Assembly (NCBI GenBank): GCA_014898415.1
Contig: RCTD01000007.1
Coordinates: forward strand, 1,674,001-1,738,000
DNA length: 64,000 nt
Reading direction: 5' to 3'
From: Stromatinia cepivora
Lineage: Eukaryota; Ascomycota; Leotiomycetes; Helotiales; Sclerotiniaceae
In this document: positions 11,002-23,794 of the stretch, piece by piece
Layout of the letters: every line of letters begins with the position of its first letter
Numbering within the stretch: the stretch's first letter is position 1
Notes under the pieces: generated by a model
Told to the model about the DNA's origin: nothing
The model's input: only the letters and a program-made list of their open reading frames with translations
The model's database searches: none
Made by a program: the position numbers and the translations under genes

Positions 11002-14000
11002 TTATAGTCGAAGCTCGCGAAGGATTTGATCTGCCATATTCTTAAATTGCCAGGTTCCTCCTGAACGAAGCTTTTTGAATTGGATACCGTGTAAAGAGAG
11101 AAGAGGAACTTTGACGATGAAGATCTCAAACTCAAGAATCATGCTACCACCAAGTTCACTCTGAACATGTGTGCTGGTTTCGCCCACAGCCCGAGCTGAT
11201 GAATCACCTTGTCTGGTAACACTTTCATCAGACGCATCTGAATTTGAGTAGCTATTTTCCGGGCCGCGAGCTCTGCGTGGTGTTCTTGGGTTCTGAGGTG
11301 ATCTTTCTGCTTCTCGAAAATCCTCACGATCTCTTTCCGCATTGTTACCACCTCCCATGAAACCTCCGAAACTGATCTTCCTTTTATGTCCCGGGGTATG
11401 ATTGCCATGGCTGCTAGGAGGTACATCGACAACCTTCTTCAAATCAATACTAGGGGTATGCTGACAACTAAAACCGCCTCGTATTTCTGTATAATCTACT
11501 CCGAGAAGCTTCAGTACTCTGATTATATCCATGCGTATAGCTTGAACGGGTTTGGTTGATGTGGTAGATACGCTGAACAACCCTTTCAGAAAGACGGGTT
11601 TGACATTTTCTGCAGTGTCAACTCGTTCGGTTGAGAGACCACTAGCGTCGCCCATTTCAACATCAGTCTCCTCTGGTACATTTGCTTCCCTAGCTTCCTC
11701 CCTTCGAGCTCGTCTAGCTTGTATGCTTTCTCTTCTTGCATGGCCCAACGATTTGGCTCTCATAGTGGCGGCCCTAGGATTCAGGCCAGCCCTTTCGCCC
11801 TCGCGAGCTGGTTGTTCATTCATCGTTGAATGATCAGAACCACTAGTTGGAGGGGGGTCTTTATAAGTAACACGCGGTGGCATTGCTTCCGAAGCGGCAA
11901 CTCCTGCTGCCCCTCCTCCTCGTCTATTTTCCCGTCGCCTGTATTCTGCGGAGTTAACGCTCGTCGATCGGCCTAATTTAGAACCACCCGAGTTTTCAGC
12001 AGATCTAGGAGTGAGGAGATCACTATGTTGGCGTTCACTTCCACTTGCTCGAAGAGATCCATCTCCATCCCGATCACGGTGTCGGCGAACACTGAAACTC
12101 TTTCGAATTGTTGACGGCTCATTCGACGATCCGACGGCCAGATGATTGCCGGTTTTGTCAGACGATGGAGGATCCTTGCGTCTTCGCGTACTGAATCTTC
12201 TCAGAATACCAGCAGCAGTACTTTCTTTTCGGGCAGTCTGTTCAACAGGCTCGACTATTGCAGGTGATGGAGGGGCGGTAGAACCAGCAATTTTAATATT
12301 CTTCAATCCTTCTGTGACCTCCTCCTCGCCATGAGTGCGTGCACGCGGGCGTGATCGACCTCCTGTAGCCTTCTCACCAGGCATCTCATAAGCTGTAGCA
12401 TTTGTGTATGCTGGCTTTGGTGCTGATATTTCTGCCATTTGTAGTGGAGCTTCACCTGGAACCCGTGGCATCGAGGTTGCACCTGGGTTGGCTTCAAGTG
12501 CATCACGCTCGCGTTTCTCCTTAACAAGGTAATACACAGATATGAGAGGGTGATAGGCATTGCAGGGGTCGTTACCAAGTTGAAGCAGTTCTGCGCTCGG
12601 CGCGGTCAAGGTATCTCGGCTCGTAGTAGAATTTCTTCTTTTATAAAAGTCGAATACTCCTCTCTTCTTCTCAGCGTCACGAGGAGGACCAGAATTTTCT
12701 CGTTCCTGCATTGCCAAACGCACGGCATGACCGTATTCGGCAGATTTGATCACATCAGTTAATTGTTGTTTGACCAGTTCCGGCGGGCCAAAATCAAAGC
12801 CAGTCATACTGTTGATGATATCGTCATCAAGAGGAAGTGTAAGGGGTTCTCGAACTGGTAGATAGTTTTCAGGTGGACTGCCGTATTGTTTTGTCATCCA
12901 CTGATGGCTCATGATTTCCTGTAGCGTTGCGCGTTGCTTTGGATCCGTGACAAGCATCCTTGATATAAGATGCTTACATTCTGCCTATCATTAGTACTAT
13001 ATCGGTTCAAAAGTAAGACGAACCTACCTGGACTGAGCCAATTTGGATAATCTACAATTCCCCTCTTAATCTTTGCATGCAATGCCGGCATACTCTGATC
13101 ATCAAAAGGTACCTTGCCGCAGACCAGGACATACAATACGATACCAAAACTCCAAACATCAACCTCAGGTCCAGTATATGCCTTTGCTTGCAATAATTCC
13201 GGAGCCGCGAAATAAAGACTACCGCAGAAAGTCTTTAGATGATTTCGTGGTGCGAATAAATTACTCAAGCCGAAATCAATAATCTTAATATCTCCGGTCT
13301 TGCTAATCAGAATGTTCTCGATCTTCAAATCTCGGTGAACGATGCTATTTCGATGACAATAGTCCAAAGCGCTGGCGATTTGTCTGCTGAACTTCCTGGC
13401 TTGCTTTTCCTTCAATCTTCCGTGAGATATAATATAGTCAAGCATCTGTCCTCCGTTGACATATTCAAACAGCATATACCAATGATAAGTCGTACGCACA
13501 ACATCCCTCATGCCGCAGATGTATGGGTGATTCAAAAGTGTAACGATAGCAGCTTCTCGAGCTGTGCGAACTTCTTTCGAATGATCGGCTCGTTCTCTAT
13601 CAGCTGGACTTTGATTGTGGTTATCATCTGTGGATCCTCGTGGAACAATTTTGACCGCAACCTATACACATTCATTAGACATGACTGGGATCTGTATTGC
13701 AGGAACGACGGAAAAATTACCTGCTCGCCGCCTTCCGCCTGCCTTGCCAGCTTAACTTTGCCCATACTGCCCTGACCAATTGTCTTGCCTAAAATCCAAT
13801 TTCCGGACTGTGCTGGAATAGTGGTTCTCGATTTTCCCCTATGTGCAGCATGTCTTGACTCTTGTGGTGTCACCACGGGGGCTGGGCCTCCGCCATTTGC
13901 AGCAGCTGTTGCCATATCGTTTGAATGTCGACTGTGATGAGTTGATCGATGATTACTTGTTGCACTTCTCGTAGATTCGTGTCTGGAAGGAGTCGGACCG

Positions 14001-14257
14001 TCTCTGCTTGATGTTTTTCTTGATTGTTGCGCGATGTTTGTAGTCTCATAGTTTGCCTGGGGTATTGACTCCTCTAAAGCCGCATGTCGTGATGAAGGTC
14101 GATGGTGATGTGAATGTGAATGTGATCGCTGTGGTGAATCCGTCGTACTACTTTTTACTCTTGTTGATTGAGAACGACTTGGTATGGAATTGTTATGACT
14201 TCGTCGTGAAGTATTTCGCTCGACAGTAGCGGGCGAAACGGAAGTTGTTGTCGCCAT
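11002..14257 (-). CDS. kin1: KIN1/PAR-1 family polarity serine/threonine kinase
   Basis: Three exons: 14257-13721, 13661-13028 and 12980-11002; phases agree and give 1,049 residues, near yeast Kin1 (about 1,060). The N-terminus (1-150) is Ser/His/Arg-rich and disordered. The kinase domain runs from about 153: Gly loop [12 protein letters not shown] with Lys183, HRDLKIEN with Asp290, DFGLSN with Asp308, then [10 protein letters not shown] Ser/Arg-rich linker follows. The last 100 residues form a KA1-like domain, opening near [13 protein letters not shown] and ending ILRELRL, which in this family binds acidic membrane lipids. A kinase plus KA1 with a long linker identifies KIN1/PAR-1/MARK rather than SNF1. 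Family members act at growth sites in polarity and exocytosis. Although the frame is open for five more codons upstream, the first ATG is at 14257. The gene diverges from the G-patch gene across 1.7 kb. Confidence 0.95.
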
Positions 14258-15976
14258 GAAGGAATTAAGCAACCGAAGAGCAGGGAGCCGGAGCCAGCTG
14301 CAGAGACCAGCGCGGGACCCTAGTAAATATTCTTAAGCAACGCCACCTTAAAAAAAAAGTATTGACTTAAAAGGCTCTTGATGTTGGATGAATTTTTTTT
14401 TAGTTTAGTTTTATTGATTTCCTTTGAGAATAATAGAGGCTTTGTAAAAGTAATATCAAGTTGATTTTGAAGTTGTTATGGGAAGATTTGGTGAATGGAA
14501 TTGATGGGTTAACGGAATAATAAGATTCAAGGTCAAGGTTGGGTAGCAGTGCGCTTGTGATGAATTCAAGTTTCCCGTGTCGGATGTTTGAAGTGAAGCA
14601 TGAAAGAGAAGAAGAGAATTTGGTAGTGTAAATGTAAGGGTAAGTGTAAGGGTAAAATTAGGTACAATTTTGAGATACCTAACTCCAAAAGATGGGTTGG
14701 TGGCTGGGTTTGCGCAAGCAGAATCTGGGGGATGATGGTTGCAGAGACTGACTACCTAGTAAAAGTACCTTGGAAAACAGATGTTGGAGGGGTTACAAGC
14801 GCTATCTTTCTTTTTTTTTTTGTTGTTTTTTTTTTGTTTTTTGTTTTTTTTCAATATGTGAGCAATCACACTTCTACCAATGGAATAAAATGAGTATTTC
14901 GAAAGGAATGAAAATGGAAATAGAAATAGAAATAGATATAAATGAATAATACCTGATATCGGGTTTAATGGCGCCTGTAATGGATGAATAAAAATAAATG
15001 AGGGATTAAATAATTTGATAAAAAGAGTTAAGAAGCTTCACGTAAATAATAAATATTTGTAGATTGGTAAGGCTGATCAATAATATTATATGCATACCTA
15101 CTTCCCGGATAGCTATTATTCAGGATCCTGATACCCATGGACTTTCTCTTTTCGTACCTGAACCACTACACACAATGTTCTAGATATTAGATATTACTAG
15201 TATGTTCTATGTTCTAGGCACGAAAGCAAATCCATTGGGTACCAAGACTCCCATAAGGTAATGATAAGAATGTCAATTACCCAAGTATCTATCTCCAGTA
15301 TAGATTGACTGTTAACTACCTACCCAGGCACCTATATATATATATTAACATTCGCTAGAACTATGCTCACAACTACGCAAAGTAATGATGAATCTTCAAA
15401 CTACAATTTATGAAAAGAATCGATTGAATTTACTAAGTATACTAAGGTTGACCAATACCATCATCACATATCAATCCCAATCACCACCCGCCCATGTTAC
15501 TAAAAATTGAATTTCTGCTTCGATTGGTGATTGAACCAGGTAAAGTTCAATGCAATCCTTGTACCCCTCCTCCAACATCTGAGGTCACATAAATTATATT
15601 GCTCCCCTGAGTTCTTCAAATGGGTCACGATGCATTTCATGATCGACAAATATCAAATAGAAAATGTTTCCAGAAAGAAGAGACGGAAAAATAAATTGAC
15701 AGCGGGAGCGGGATCCAAACCGTTTGCGATCCCTAATTGGATTGGAGACTATTGAAAAACTAAACATTTACGTAATCGAAAATGCCCGAAACCACACAGC
15801 GATATTAAATAGCTTCATGATGATCACTTCGCGTTTATTGAACCAATTAAACTTATTCGTTTTCACCAAATAAACTTGACAAGGCTGACTATTCAAGAAT
15901 TGGATGCAGCCTCGACTCTATTCTCAAATTCATCAATATTGTTCTAGACCATCTTTTACATCTCCATGTTTCTACC
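14258..15976. other. Long divergent intergenic region between kinase and G-patch genes
   Basis: It contains a T-homopolymer cluster (about 14811-14850, T runs separated by G) and short repeats GTAAGGGTAAGTGTAAGGGTAA near 14635-14655 as well as TATATATATA near 15336. No gene is supportable. It probably holds long 5' leaders and the promoters of both flanking genes. Confidence 0.5.
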
Positions 15977-18167
15977 ATGTCCGGAAAACGTTCGCGAGCA
16001 ACATATGAAGCAGATTTACAAGCCCAGCAATCACCTTTCGTAGTATACGGAACTCCATTACCGCCACGAGATGCAGATGATGGGTCTTATGTACCAGTGT
16101 GGAAGCAGGAAGTTCGCGATGAGAGGGGTTTGAAAAGATTACATGGTGCTTTCACTGGTGGTTTCAGTGCAGGGTGAGAAATCTTATATCTTTCAATGTT
16201 AAGTATAGTCGTTCAATGTAATAGTTCTAACTGATAATAGATACTTTAACACTGTAGGCTCCAAAGAAGGATGGACGCCCTCGACATTCGTTTCCTCTCG
16301 ATCAAATCGAAGTAAAGATGCCGCCAAAGCACCGCAACAACGACCAGAAGATTTTATGGATGATGAGGATATCGCGGATGCTGCAGAAGCGCAACGAGTA
16401 CAAACGGCAGAAGGATTCGCTGGACTTGGTTCTACGCAAGATGATGCAATTCGCAAAGGCGCATTTATTGATCTTTTCAAGGTTGAAGGGGAGACGATGG
16501 GTGTAAAATTATTGAAGAAAATGGGTTGGAAGGAGGGACAGGGAGTAGGTCCAAAGGTTCGGCGAAAAGCACGTTTGGATGGAATGGAAAGGCCCGGTAC
16601 AGATGCCGATGCGACATATCTCTTTGCGCCTGAAAATACCCGTATGATTAGTTTCCTCCGGAAGGATGATCATAAGGGCTTAGGTTTCGATGGGGAGACA
16701 AAGTTGACGCCAATAAATGAACTTGGGTCTGAGAAAGAGAAATCCGAGGACGAGGACGATGACCGGTCCTTTTCAATAGGACCCAAAATTTCAAAGAAGA
16801 AGAAGAAACCTGCGAAAGGTGGCATTGGTATTGGTATACTTAACGATACCGGTTCAGACGACGAAGATCCTTATGAAATTGGACCACGAATATCCTACAA
16901 TCGAGTAATTGGGGGAGATAAAAAGAAAAAGAAACCAATATCACCAGCAGCCAATTCATTATTGAAATCCAAACCTATCTTTATATCAAAGAAGGCTGCC
17001 ATGGCAAAGGCAGCTGCTGGGCTACGGAAATGTCACGATGGTCGCTTACCTCTGGATGGATTTATTCTAAGTAATGACTCGACATCAATGTCGGAAATAC
17101 TGTCGAAATATCCGCCACCCACGATTCCTGAAGGATGGAAATCCGCCAAACATTCAAAATCCGAATCTACGCAATCACAATATCTATCCACCTCAGAAGC
17201 AGCAAAATCATCTAAACTGGATCCTAAGTCCAGAGCATCTATCCTTGGGGAAGCAGCTCTACCTGGGAAATCAGTATTCGATTTCCTTTCCAGCTCTGCT
17301 CGCGATCGATTAGCTGCGGCTTCTGGGAGATACAATCTACCCCAAGCATTAGGCGAAATTCCTGAAGGCTATGCCATGACCCCTGAACAACGACAACAAG
17401 AACTTCTTTCTCAAATCCCTAAAATCGATAAATATACTGCTGATGCAGCACTCATGCGTTGTTCAAGCGTCTACGGTGAAGATGAAGCAAAACGCATTCG
17501 TTATCGTGCTTACCTCGAACATCAAGCTGGTATCGTAACGACGTTGCCGGAAAAGGGGATGTTAACAAGTAAAGAAGATTGGCTAAAAGAACTCAAAGAA
17601 TTCGCTAATTGCGCAAAGATATTCAAGCCAATGACCGGATTAATGGCTACAAGATTCACAAGTTCTTCTTCAAGCACAATATTACCTGGACAAGATGGTG
17701 CAGCAAAAGATCTATTGAGTAAACCAGAGGTCAAAGAAGATCCGGCCGAACAAGCTGCAAAAATGGGCATGTATGGACCGATGACTAGGGAGAAAAAGGA
17801 TTGGTTTCCAACGAGATTGTTGTGTAAAAGATTCAATACTCAACCGCCAAAACATGTACAGCCATCAGCAGATGAAGAACGTGGAATGGGAAGAGAAGCG
17901 CCGACGGAGTTGGTAGCGAGGAGAGAAATCGACAAAATGATGATTGAAGCTGGAAATGGGACCGGGTTCCGAGAACCGGAAATCAAGAAAGAGGAGCTGG
18001 ATGATAATTTTGATATTGAGAATGTAGTAATCAAGAACGAAGGAGAAGAACAGCGCGTTGTAGTCGATGCAGAGAGAAATGATGCTTTAGAGGGTCAAAG
18101 GGCTACTGATGCAGTTTTTAAGGCGATTTTTGGGGATGATAGTGAGGAGGAGGAGGAGGATGATTAG
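15977..18167 (+). CDS. DUF1604 and G-patch domain protein (GPATCH1-type RNA-processing factor)
   Basis: Two exons: 15977-16173 and 16241-18167, intron GTGAGA...AATAG; 707 residues. The N-terminus carries the DUF1604 region; the diagnostic [17 protein letters not shown] block is reconstituted exactly at the splice junction (about residues 61-77). The G-patch follows at about 149-172, with [19 protein letters not shown]. Further on are acidic and Lys-rich stretches (KKKKKP near 215), a conserved-looking helical segment with SIYGEDEAK-like sequence (here [20 protein letters not shown]) and an acidic tail ([10 protein letters not shown]). Homologues of this domain pair are nuclear proteins associated with the spliceosome. 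G-patches normally recruit and stimulate DEAH-box RNA helicases; the partner here is not known. Length and domain order match the family. Confidence 0.93.
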
Positions 18168-18544
18168 ATGCTGAAATATAAGATATACCTTTTTCTGATA
18201 TAAATTTATAAAGTCTAATTCGTTTATGTAGATGTATTTATATATACGGAGTATTGATGGGTAGATCGCTGAGTTGTGAGTCTGGATGGTACTAGGTGTG
18301 TGTGCAGAGTATTTATATTAGGTTAAGGATGTATGTACGGAGTATTGGGCTACGCTAGTGTTGTTAGCAGATACCTACCACAGCTCAAGATATTTGGCTT
18401 TCTGATATCTTTTTTTTTGGTCACAGCTGTATAAATCACTTCCTTGTAATCTTATTTCATATCATCGCTTTCGTATATCTCGAATGATATGATACGACTC
18501 TTAGACTCTTCTGATATCAAATTTTTTTACTGATGTAGATAAAT
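18168..18544. other. Intergenic between converging genes
   Basis: A 377-bp tail-to-tail spacer between the G-patch gene and the broken 2EXR gene. AT-rich, with a T-run near 18410-18418. Nothing else is seen. Confidence 0.5.
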
Positions 18545-19634
18545 CTATTCGTTGCTTTCGAAATCGCCTTCGTGGCCATACGTCATTTTCTTGTTCGTTG
18601 ATGCTCGTTGAGGCTGGAATGATGAGGCGTACTGTTTTTGTTGTGCGGGGTGTGATGAGATGCCGTGAGGTGAGGTGGATGAGATAGGCCATCGGATGAG
18701 CTCTGTATCTAGGATTGCTTCTACTAAAGGTACGTTGAATCCTAGCCCGTATCTTCTTCTCAATTCAATGCCCTTATGGTAACTTTCCGTTACTGATGAA
18801 CCGTTTGTTCCTACCAGCCGGGAATAAAACTCCATCCCCCTTTTTCCATGGTCATACATAGCTTTTGCATCCTCCACAGCTTCACTCCGCTGATCCTGCT
18901 CGGTATAAATCAAGAATATCTTCTCCACTGTAATTCCATCCAGCATATATTCATTCCAGAAATATATATTCCAATAGCGCTTCCGTTCTGCCGATGAAAA
19001 TCTTCTCCAGGGTAGGAAAGGATCGGTGGTTTGGTAATCGATAACAAGGAAACGGATCTTGTATTTTGCGACGATGGTGGAAGTGCATCCTTCTTCTATA
19101 GGGGTATGGGTGATGATTCGATTCTTCGTTCTTGAAAAAGTCGAGAATGGCATCGCCCTTCACGCAGAGAATATCCCGATCGGCATTGAAGTAGAAGGGG
19201 TGACCAAGGAAGAAATGGAAACTGGGCTTTCTCAAAGCTATATTTCGGGATTTGCTACAAGTATGCAGAAGATTTGTTGGGATAGCAGATGTCGTTGTGT
19301 AATATCGGTGACGACGAACTATTCCAAAGAAAAAATTAAAGTAAGCTACCCGCTTATTCGTATTTCTTTTATATTGGGAATGAACTTCAATAGCTCGAGG
19401 ATGGGTGATAGCGGCAAATTGCCAGATCTTGCATTGTAACTCGAGAGGAAGATTCGGGAAGATTGCGAAAGTAGGACTGGTAAGAGCATCAATTTGTACT
19501 TAGGGATAGATATCCGTCGAGGTCAATTCGACATTCGGGGCATTTTTGCTCTTTTTATCTGGCTGGACTCGTTTCAAACGCTGTCTGAAGGCCCTGACAG
19601 AGAATAAATTCTTGACTTTCACTAAATGCTGCAT
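18545..19634 (-). pseudogene. 2EXR-domain protein gene with a premature stop and a frameshift
   Basis: An ATG at 19634 opens a frame reading MQHLVKVKNLFSVRAFRQRL, which meets an in-frame TAA (about 19502-19500). The same frame then continues at once with clear 2EXR-type sequence: FAIFPNLPLELQCKIWQFA, HPRAIEVH, LLHTCSKSRNIAL, HPFYFNADRDILCVKG. After DAILDFF (about 19135) the homologous sequence switches frame and carries on as RIITHTPIEEGCTSTIVAKY and IRFLVIDY to a stop at 18545. No intron of reasonable size repairs the frame change. Two independent lesions therefore interrupt one ancestral gene of about 360 codons. 2EXR proteins are abundant, F-box-like and of unknown function in Leotiomycetes. 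Assembly error could explain one lesion but is less likely to explain both. Confidence 0.7.
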
Positions 19635-21611
19635 ATCAGTAGATATTCAAAAGACGCTATATCAAAAACTCACTTACTGATGTGTGGTAGAGTCTTCAGT
19701 TCAAGACTTGAATGGTTTGAGTTTTGCGAGAGCTTCGAGGATTGCAATCGATGGACACGGTGGTTCTTTTACAAAGAAAAAAATCCAAAGTTCGTCGCGA
19801 GAGTATTCTAAAAATATCTCAATATTCTCGGTATGTAAACTTACTTGACTACAGCACCACTAACTACTTCGATTCACTACTTGAGTCTGGCCAGATTATA
19901 TCCAATTGCGTCGCTGTACGGTCTCGTTAGCTCTATGTCTCACCTCCATTCTGACTACAACTTATACTTCGTCTAATATTAATCTCATCACATCTCAATG
20001 CAGCTAATAGCCATCTAGTCGTAATTATCCATTCACTTCCCTTAGATTGTATATAGGTATACAAATCCAGATTCACCAGAATAACCTCACCCGCACCACC
20101 AAAAAAGATTCATAAGTTTAAACTTGGAGACGATGACGCAGATATATTTTACCTCTTGGTCAAATATCAATGTATCCAATAGCGTCTTAGGTTTCGTCTC
20201 TTCTGATCGCTATGTCATCACTAAGAGCTAGAAGAGCTAAGAGAAATTCATTGAAGCTTGTGTTGTGAAGTAAAATCTTGTTCTAGCTCTGGTGCGGAGT
20301 GTTTCTTTTTACTTGCTTTGAACTACCTCTAATTTCATAATCGTGAGAGCAGGATGGAAGGATATTGTGAAAGATGATACATATTTGATTCAATACGATA
20401 AGTTTCTAGTGAGACTCTTTAACAAACATCCTCACATAAACTGAGAGCTTCTTCTCCTCACCCAAATCCCCTTCGTAATGTGACTAAAACATAGAACACA
20501 AATGATTCTGTCTCCATATGACATTCGCATTAAAAAACTTCCCTCCTATTTCCCCTTTTCTTTTTTCAAATGTTCAATCTAGTACAGTCGACACTCCACC
20601 CGCTTTTCCCCCGCAATCTATTTCCCAATTTTCCCATTCTAATTCCATTCTATCCCATCATCACACAATCGATCTCCGCTCTACCAATTCCAATCTTTCA
20701 TCTCCCCCCCTTCATCTCTCCAATACAACTACCAATCTCCCATATCTCGTATCTCCTTCCCCTCTCTTCTTCATCCTTCATCCTTCGTCTGAATCCCCTC
20801 CTCAAAATCTTCTATTCTGCCTATTCTTCGATTCACACCATCTTTACTCCCACCACTTTTCTCTTCATGATTATCGGTTTTTTTCGATTTGTCAATCTTG
20901 TTTAATAGGGGCGTCGAATACCTAGATTGATAATATAAGGAATAGAAGACATTGACTGAATACGTCGAGGAACTAATGTTAATTATACACGCCCTAGATA
21001 TCATTATCATGGAATTTGTTTTTCCTTTTTTTCTTTCTCCTGAAAGGTTTGTGAAGATTTTCATCTGAGTATAGATACGTTTTAGAATATTCTATATACA
21101 TATCTAGATCTATATCTAGATCTTGATCAATAGAGGACGTACTCGTATATTAACTAGTAAAATCCTAGCTTGATAGATAACTTCTCAACTTCTCAATTTT
21201 TAAATGAGACGTTTTATTTAATTTCAGCGTAGTAAAGCGTAAGATATATATATTAAATATATTTCTATATATATACTCATAATTATAGATTTCTTCGTTT
21301 TATTTATAATGAGAAGAAAGTAAAGAAATGTATATGGATTCTATCTATTAAAAACTTAAGATTATTTTCTCCCAAATATAACCAACTAACTATACATCGC
21401 TTAAATCATTCTCTGATAAGATCTTGAGATTAAAAATTGAGTGTTAATGATTGACAAGCTAAAATTTATCTAAATATATTCTGGGCTATTGCGCAAATTT
21501 GACATTCCGAAATATACTGGTTCGTCAAATGAGCTAGTTGATACCGAAAATGATAAAAATGAGGGCATTCACAAATGAATTAAGTTTATACAAAAATAAT
21601 ATATTCAGTAT

Positions 21612-21674
21612 CCTAGTTCATTAGCTAATAGACCTAGTTCATTGGCCAATAGATTAGTTCATTGGCTAATAGAC
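21612..21674. repeat. Three-copy 21-bp tandem repeat
   Basis: Three successive 21-bp units: CCTAGTTCATTAGCTAATAGA, then a copy with GGCC, then a copy starting TTAG. They lie in the AT-rich tract just before a short G-run (GCGGGGGGAGGGG). Confidence 0.8.
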
Positions 21675-22355
21675 TAATATATACACTAATGCGGGGGGAG
21701 GGGACTGCAATCTCATCATCGCCTCTATTTTCAATTTCATCGTTATTTCTATTTCACTTTATATAATAATTCTAATTATGATTTATATACTATTTAATAA
21801 ATATAAAAAAAAATATTATTATTAAAAAAAAGAAATAATAATGAAATTGAAAATAGGAATAAAAACAATAATAAAATTAAATAATTATAATATTAAAAGT
21901 TTTTTTTATAAATCTTAAATCTCTATAAACTTTATAAACTCTATTCCTCTATAAATTTTAATTTATTTCTTAAATTAGTATAATATGATTATAAAGAATA
22001 TTTGTGAATAAACTAATTCATTTATAAATAATCTCATTTTTATTATAAACAGATATATTGTATAATAAACTAGCTCATTCAAATATTAAATTGATTAACG
22101 AATAAACTAGAATATTAATCAATAAGCTATAGTACTAATCAACTTACACTTGACGGCCGGATTTTAACCGAATTCTTTTATAAACTTATCTATCTTCAAT
22201 TTTAATTATTAAATTAATTATTTAATTTTTCTATATAAGGATTTAATATATTTATAATATAATTATTTATTTTAATAAATTAAAAAGTTTTAATATATAA
22301 TCTCTTGATATTCTATTAATATTTATAATTCTAGAAAAAACTATTTATTTCTTAT

Positions 22356-22664
22356 TGTCACGGAAAGCCCTGTGATCCCCTGTATCTTATGAAGGATCAA
22401 AGCGTATGCTTTCCAATCGGAATGAAGGATCTACTAGCCCTTACCAATCTACCAATTGATAAGGTGATCCTGATATACTAATAAACAAAGATCTAGCCTA
22501 ATTAAGGTGTATATTGGCTAGATAACCATTCATTTGTTCTATATATACAGCTCTTGATTCATATAATCAAGGGTAAGTCATTCAATTCTTTTACTCTACC
22601 AATCACATGTACCACCTATTCCCCGATCCCTGAAAGTGCTCTGTAATCATACTATCCCGTGATA
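22356..22664. mobile_element. Probable solo LTR of a retrotransposon
   Basis: A 309-bp segment starts TGTCACGGAAAGC and ends ATCCCGTGATA, so its ends form an imperfect inverted repeat (TGTCACGG / CCGTGATA) with the TG...CA convention altered by one C-to-T change. The flanking 5-mers are CTTAT and ATTAT, a four-of-five match for a target duplication. A TATA-like stretch (CTATATATACAG) lies inside, as in an LTR promoter. No gag or pol sequence is adjacent, so a recombined solo LTR is the likeliest reading. Confidence 0.5.
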
Positions 22665-23316
22665 ATTATCTCATAAAATCTATCCTTCCTATCCCATACA
22701 TGTAGTCTAAAATCTGAGTACCAGTCTAGAAATCACTAGCAAAACCCTTTTGTATGCCACTGACATCAGAAAGCCTTATCCCAAAAAGCACTAATTCACC
22801 CCTCGATGAACTAAATTCGCCTAAATAATCGCTTAATTCCTGACCTGATTTGGCTAGATGCAATTAGTCTGCATCCAAGTTCTGATTTAAATTAGTTGGA
22901 TGGCGTCATGATCGGGCACTAGTATCATCCACTCTGTACTTATACCTCTCTGATCCTGGAGCTAGAAGCATTGGGATTTTTCTTTTTTGAATGACTTGCT
23001 TTAAAACAGTATGGTGGTACTTGTCGGGGGATTTTATTTTATGTTAAAATCACAAGTTTCTCCGGATTTTCCATCTCCAAATGCCTAAACATGTCAAATA
23101 CCTCCACTGCAATATCCTATACCTTCAGGTATACCCGATTACACAATTTCCAAATTGACAATTAAGAAGAATTCTTTATCCTGGATCAAGAATCACCGAA
23201 TAACAGATTAGCAATACATCAGTCTCCTACTAACTTGAGCGCTTCCTGTCATGCTTGACCGAAGGTAAACAGAAACTGATTCACGACCCTTCTCCATCTA
23301 GCATAACCCCTGGTTT

Positions 23317-23794
23317 CCTAGAGGCAGGTATGGGCACCCTACCCGTACCCGGGGTATTTAACCTTTTAGGACATTCACCCTACTTTATAGAATATAATGG
23401 AGTATTTATCTTACAAAATTAACGAATACAAATAGAATAGTAGATATTGATTAAATGATTATTTTATATAATTATTCAAAGCTGAAGTTATCTTTAAGTA
23501 TAATAAACAATTATATAAACAATTATAAATATTCAAATAACAGTATTGAAAAAAAAATTATTTTATTTTAAAATCTTTATATATTTATTTTCTCTTTTTA
23601 TAAATTCAATCAAATCCTTTAATTTTATAGAATTTACAAATTATATAAACTTATATATTTTTATTTGCGAATTAATTTATATTCGGTATATATTTATAAA
23701 ATATTTACCCTATCCTACAGAGGTAGAGCAGGGTATTTACTCAGTAAAAAATACCCCGGGTGTACCCCACCCTTTGCCCAACCCTGCCTAGAGG
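23317..23794. mobile_element. hAT-type MITE with perfect 8-bp target site duplication
   Basis: The 8-bp direct repeat CCTAGAGG occurs at 23317-23324 and 23787-23794. Between them, the 462-bp element starts CAGGTATGGGCACCC and its reverse complement starts CAGGGTTGGGCAAAG. Further inside both ends share CCCGGGGTATTT. An 8-bp duplication and a CAGG(N)2-3GGGCA terminus are hallmarks of hAT-superfamily elements. The interior is very AT-rich and has no transposase, so it is a non-autonomous MITE. A related element lies at 47907-48385. Confidence 0.85.

Noticed and set aside
14257..14272. Kinase start five codons upstream at 14272
   Set aside because: That codon is TTG, not ATG. The first in-frame ATG is at 14257. 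The same problem applies to open frames beginning at 56428, 47426 and 26172, which start at non-ATG codons.
14635..14655. GTAAGGGTAAGTGTAAGGG as interstitial telomere repeat
   Set aside because: The unit is not TTAGGG and only two irregular copies occur.
20518..20925. Overlapping Pro/Ser/Leu-rich plus-strand frames
   Set aside because: They result from a pyrimidine-rich tract that opens several frames at once; no family resemblance.
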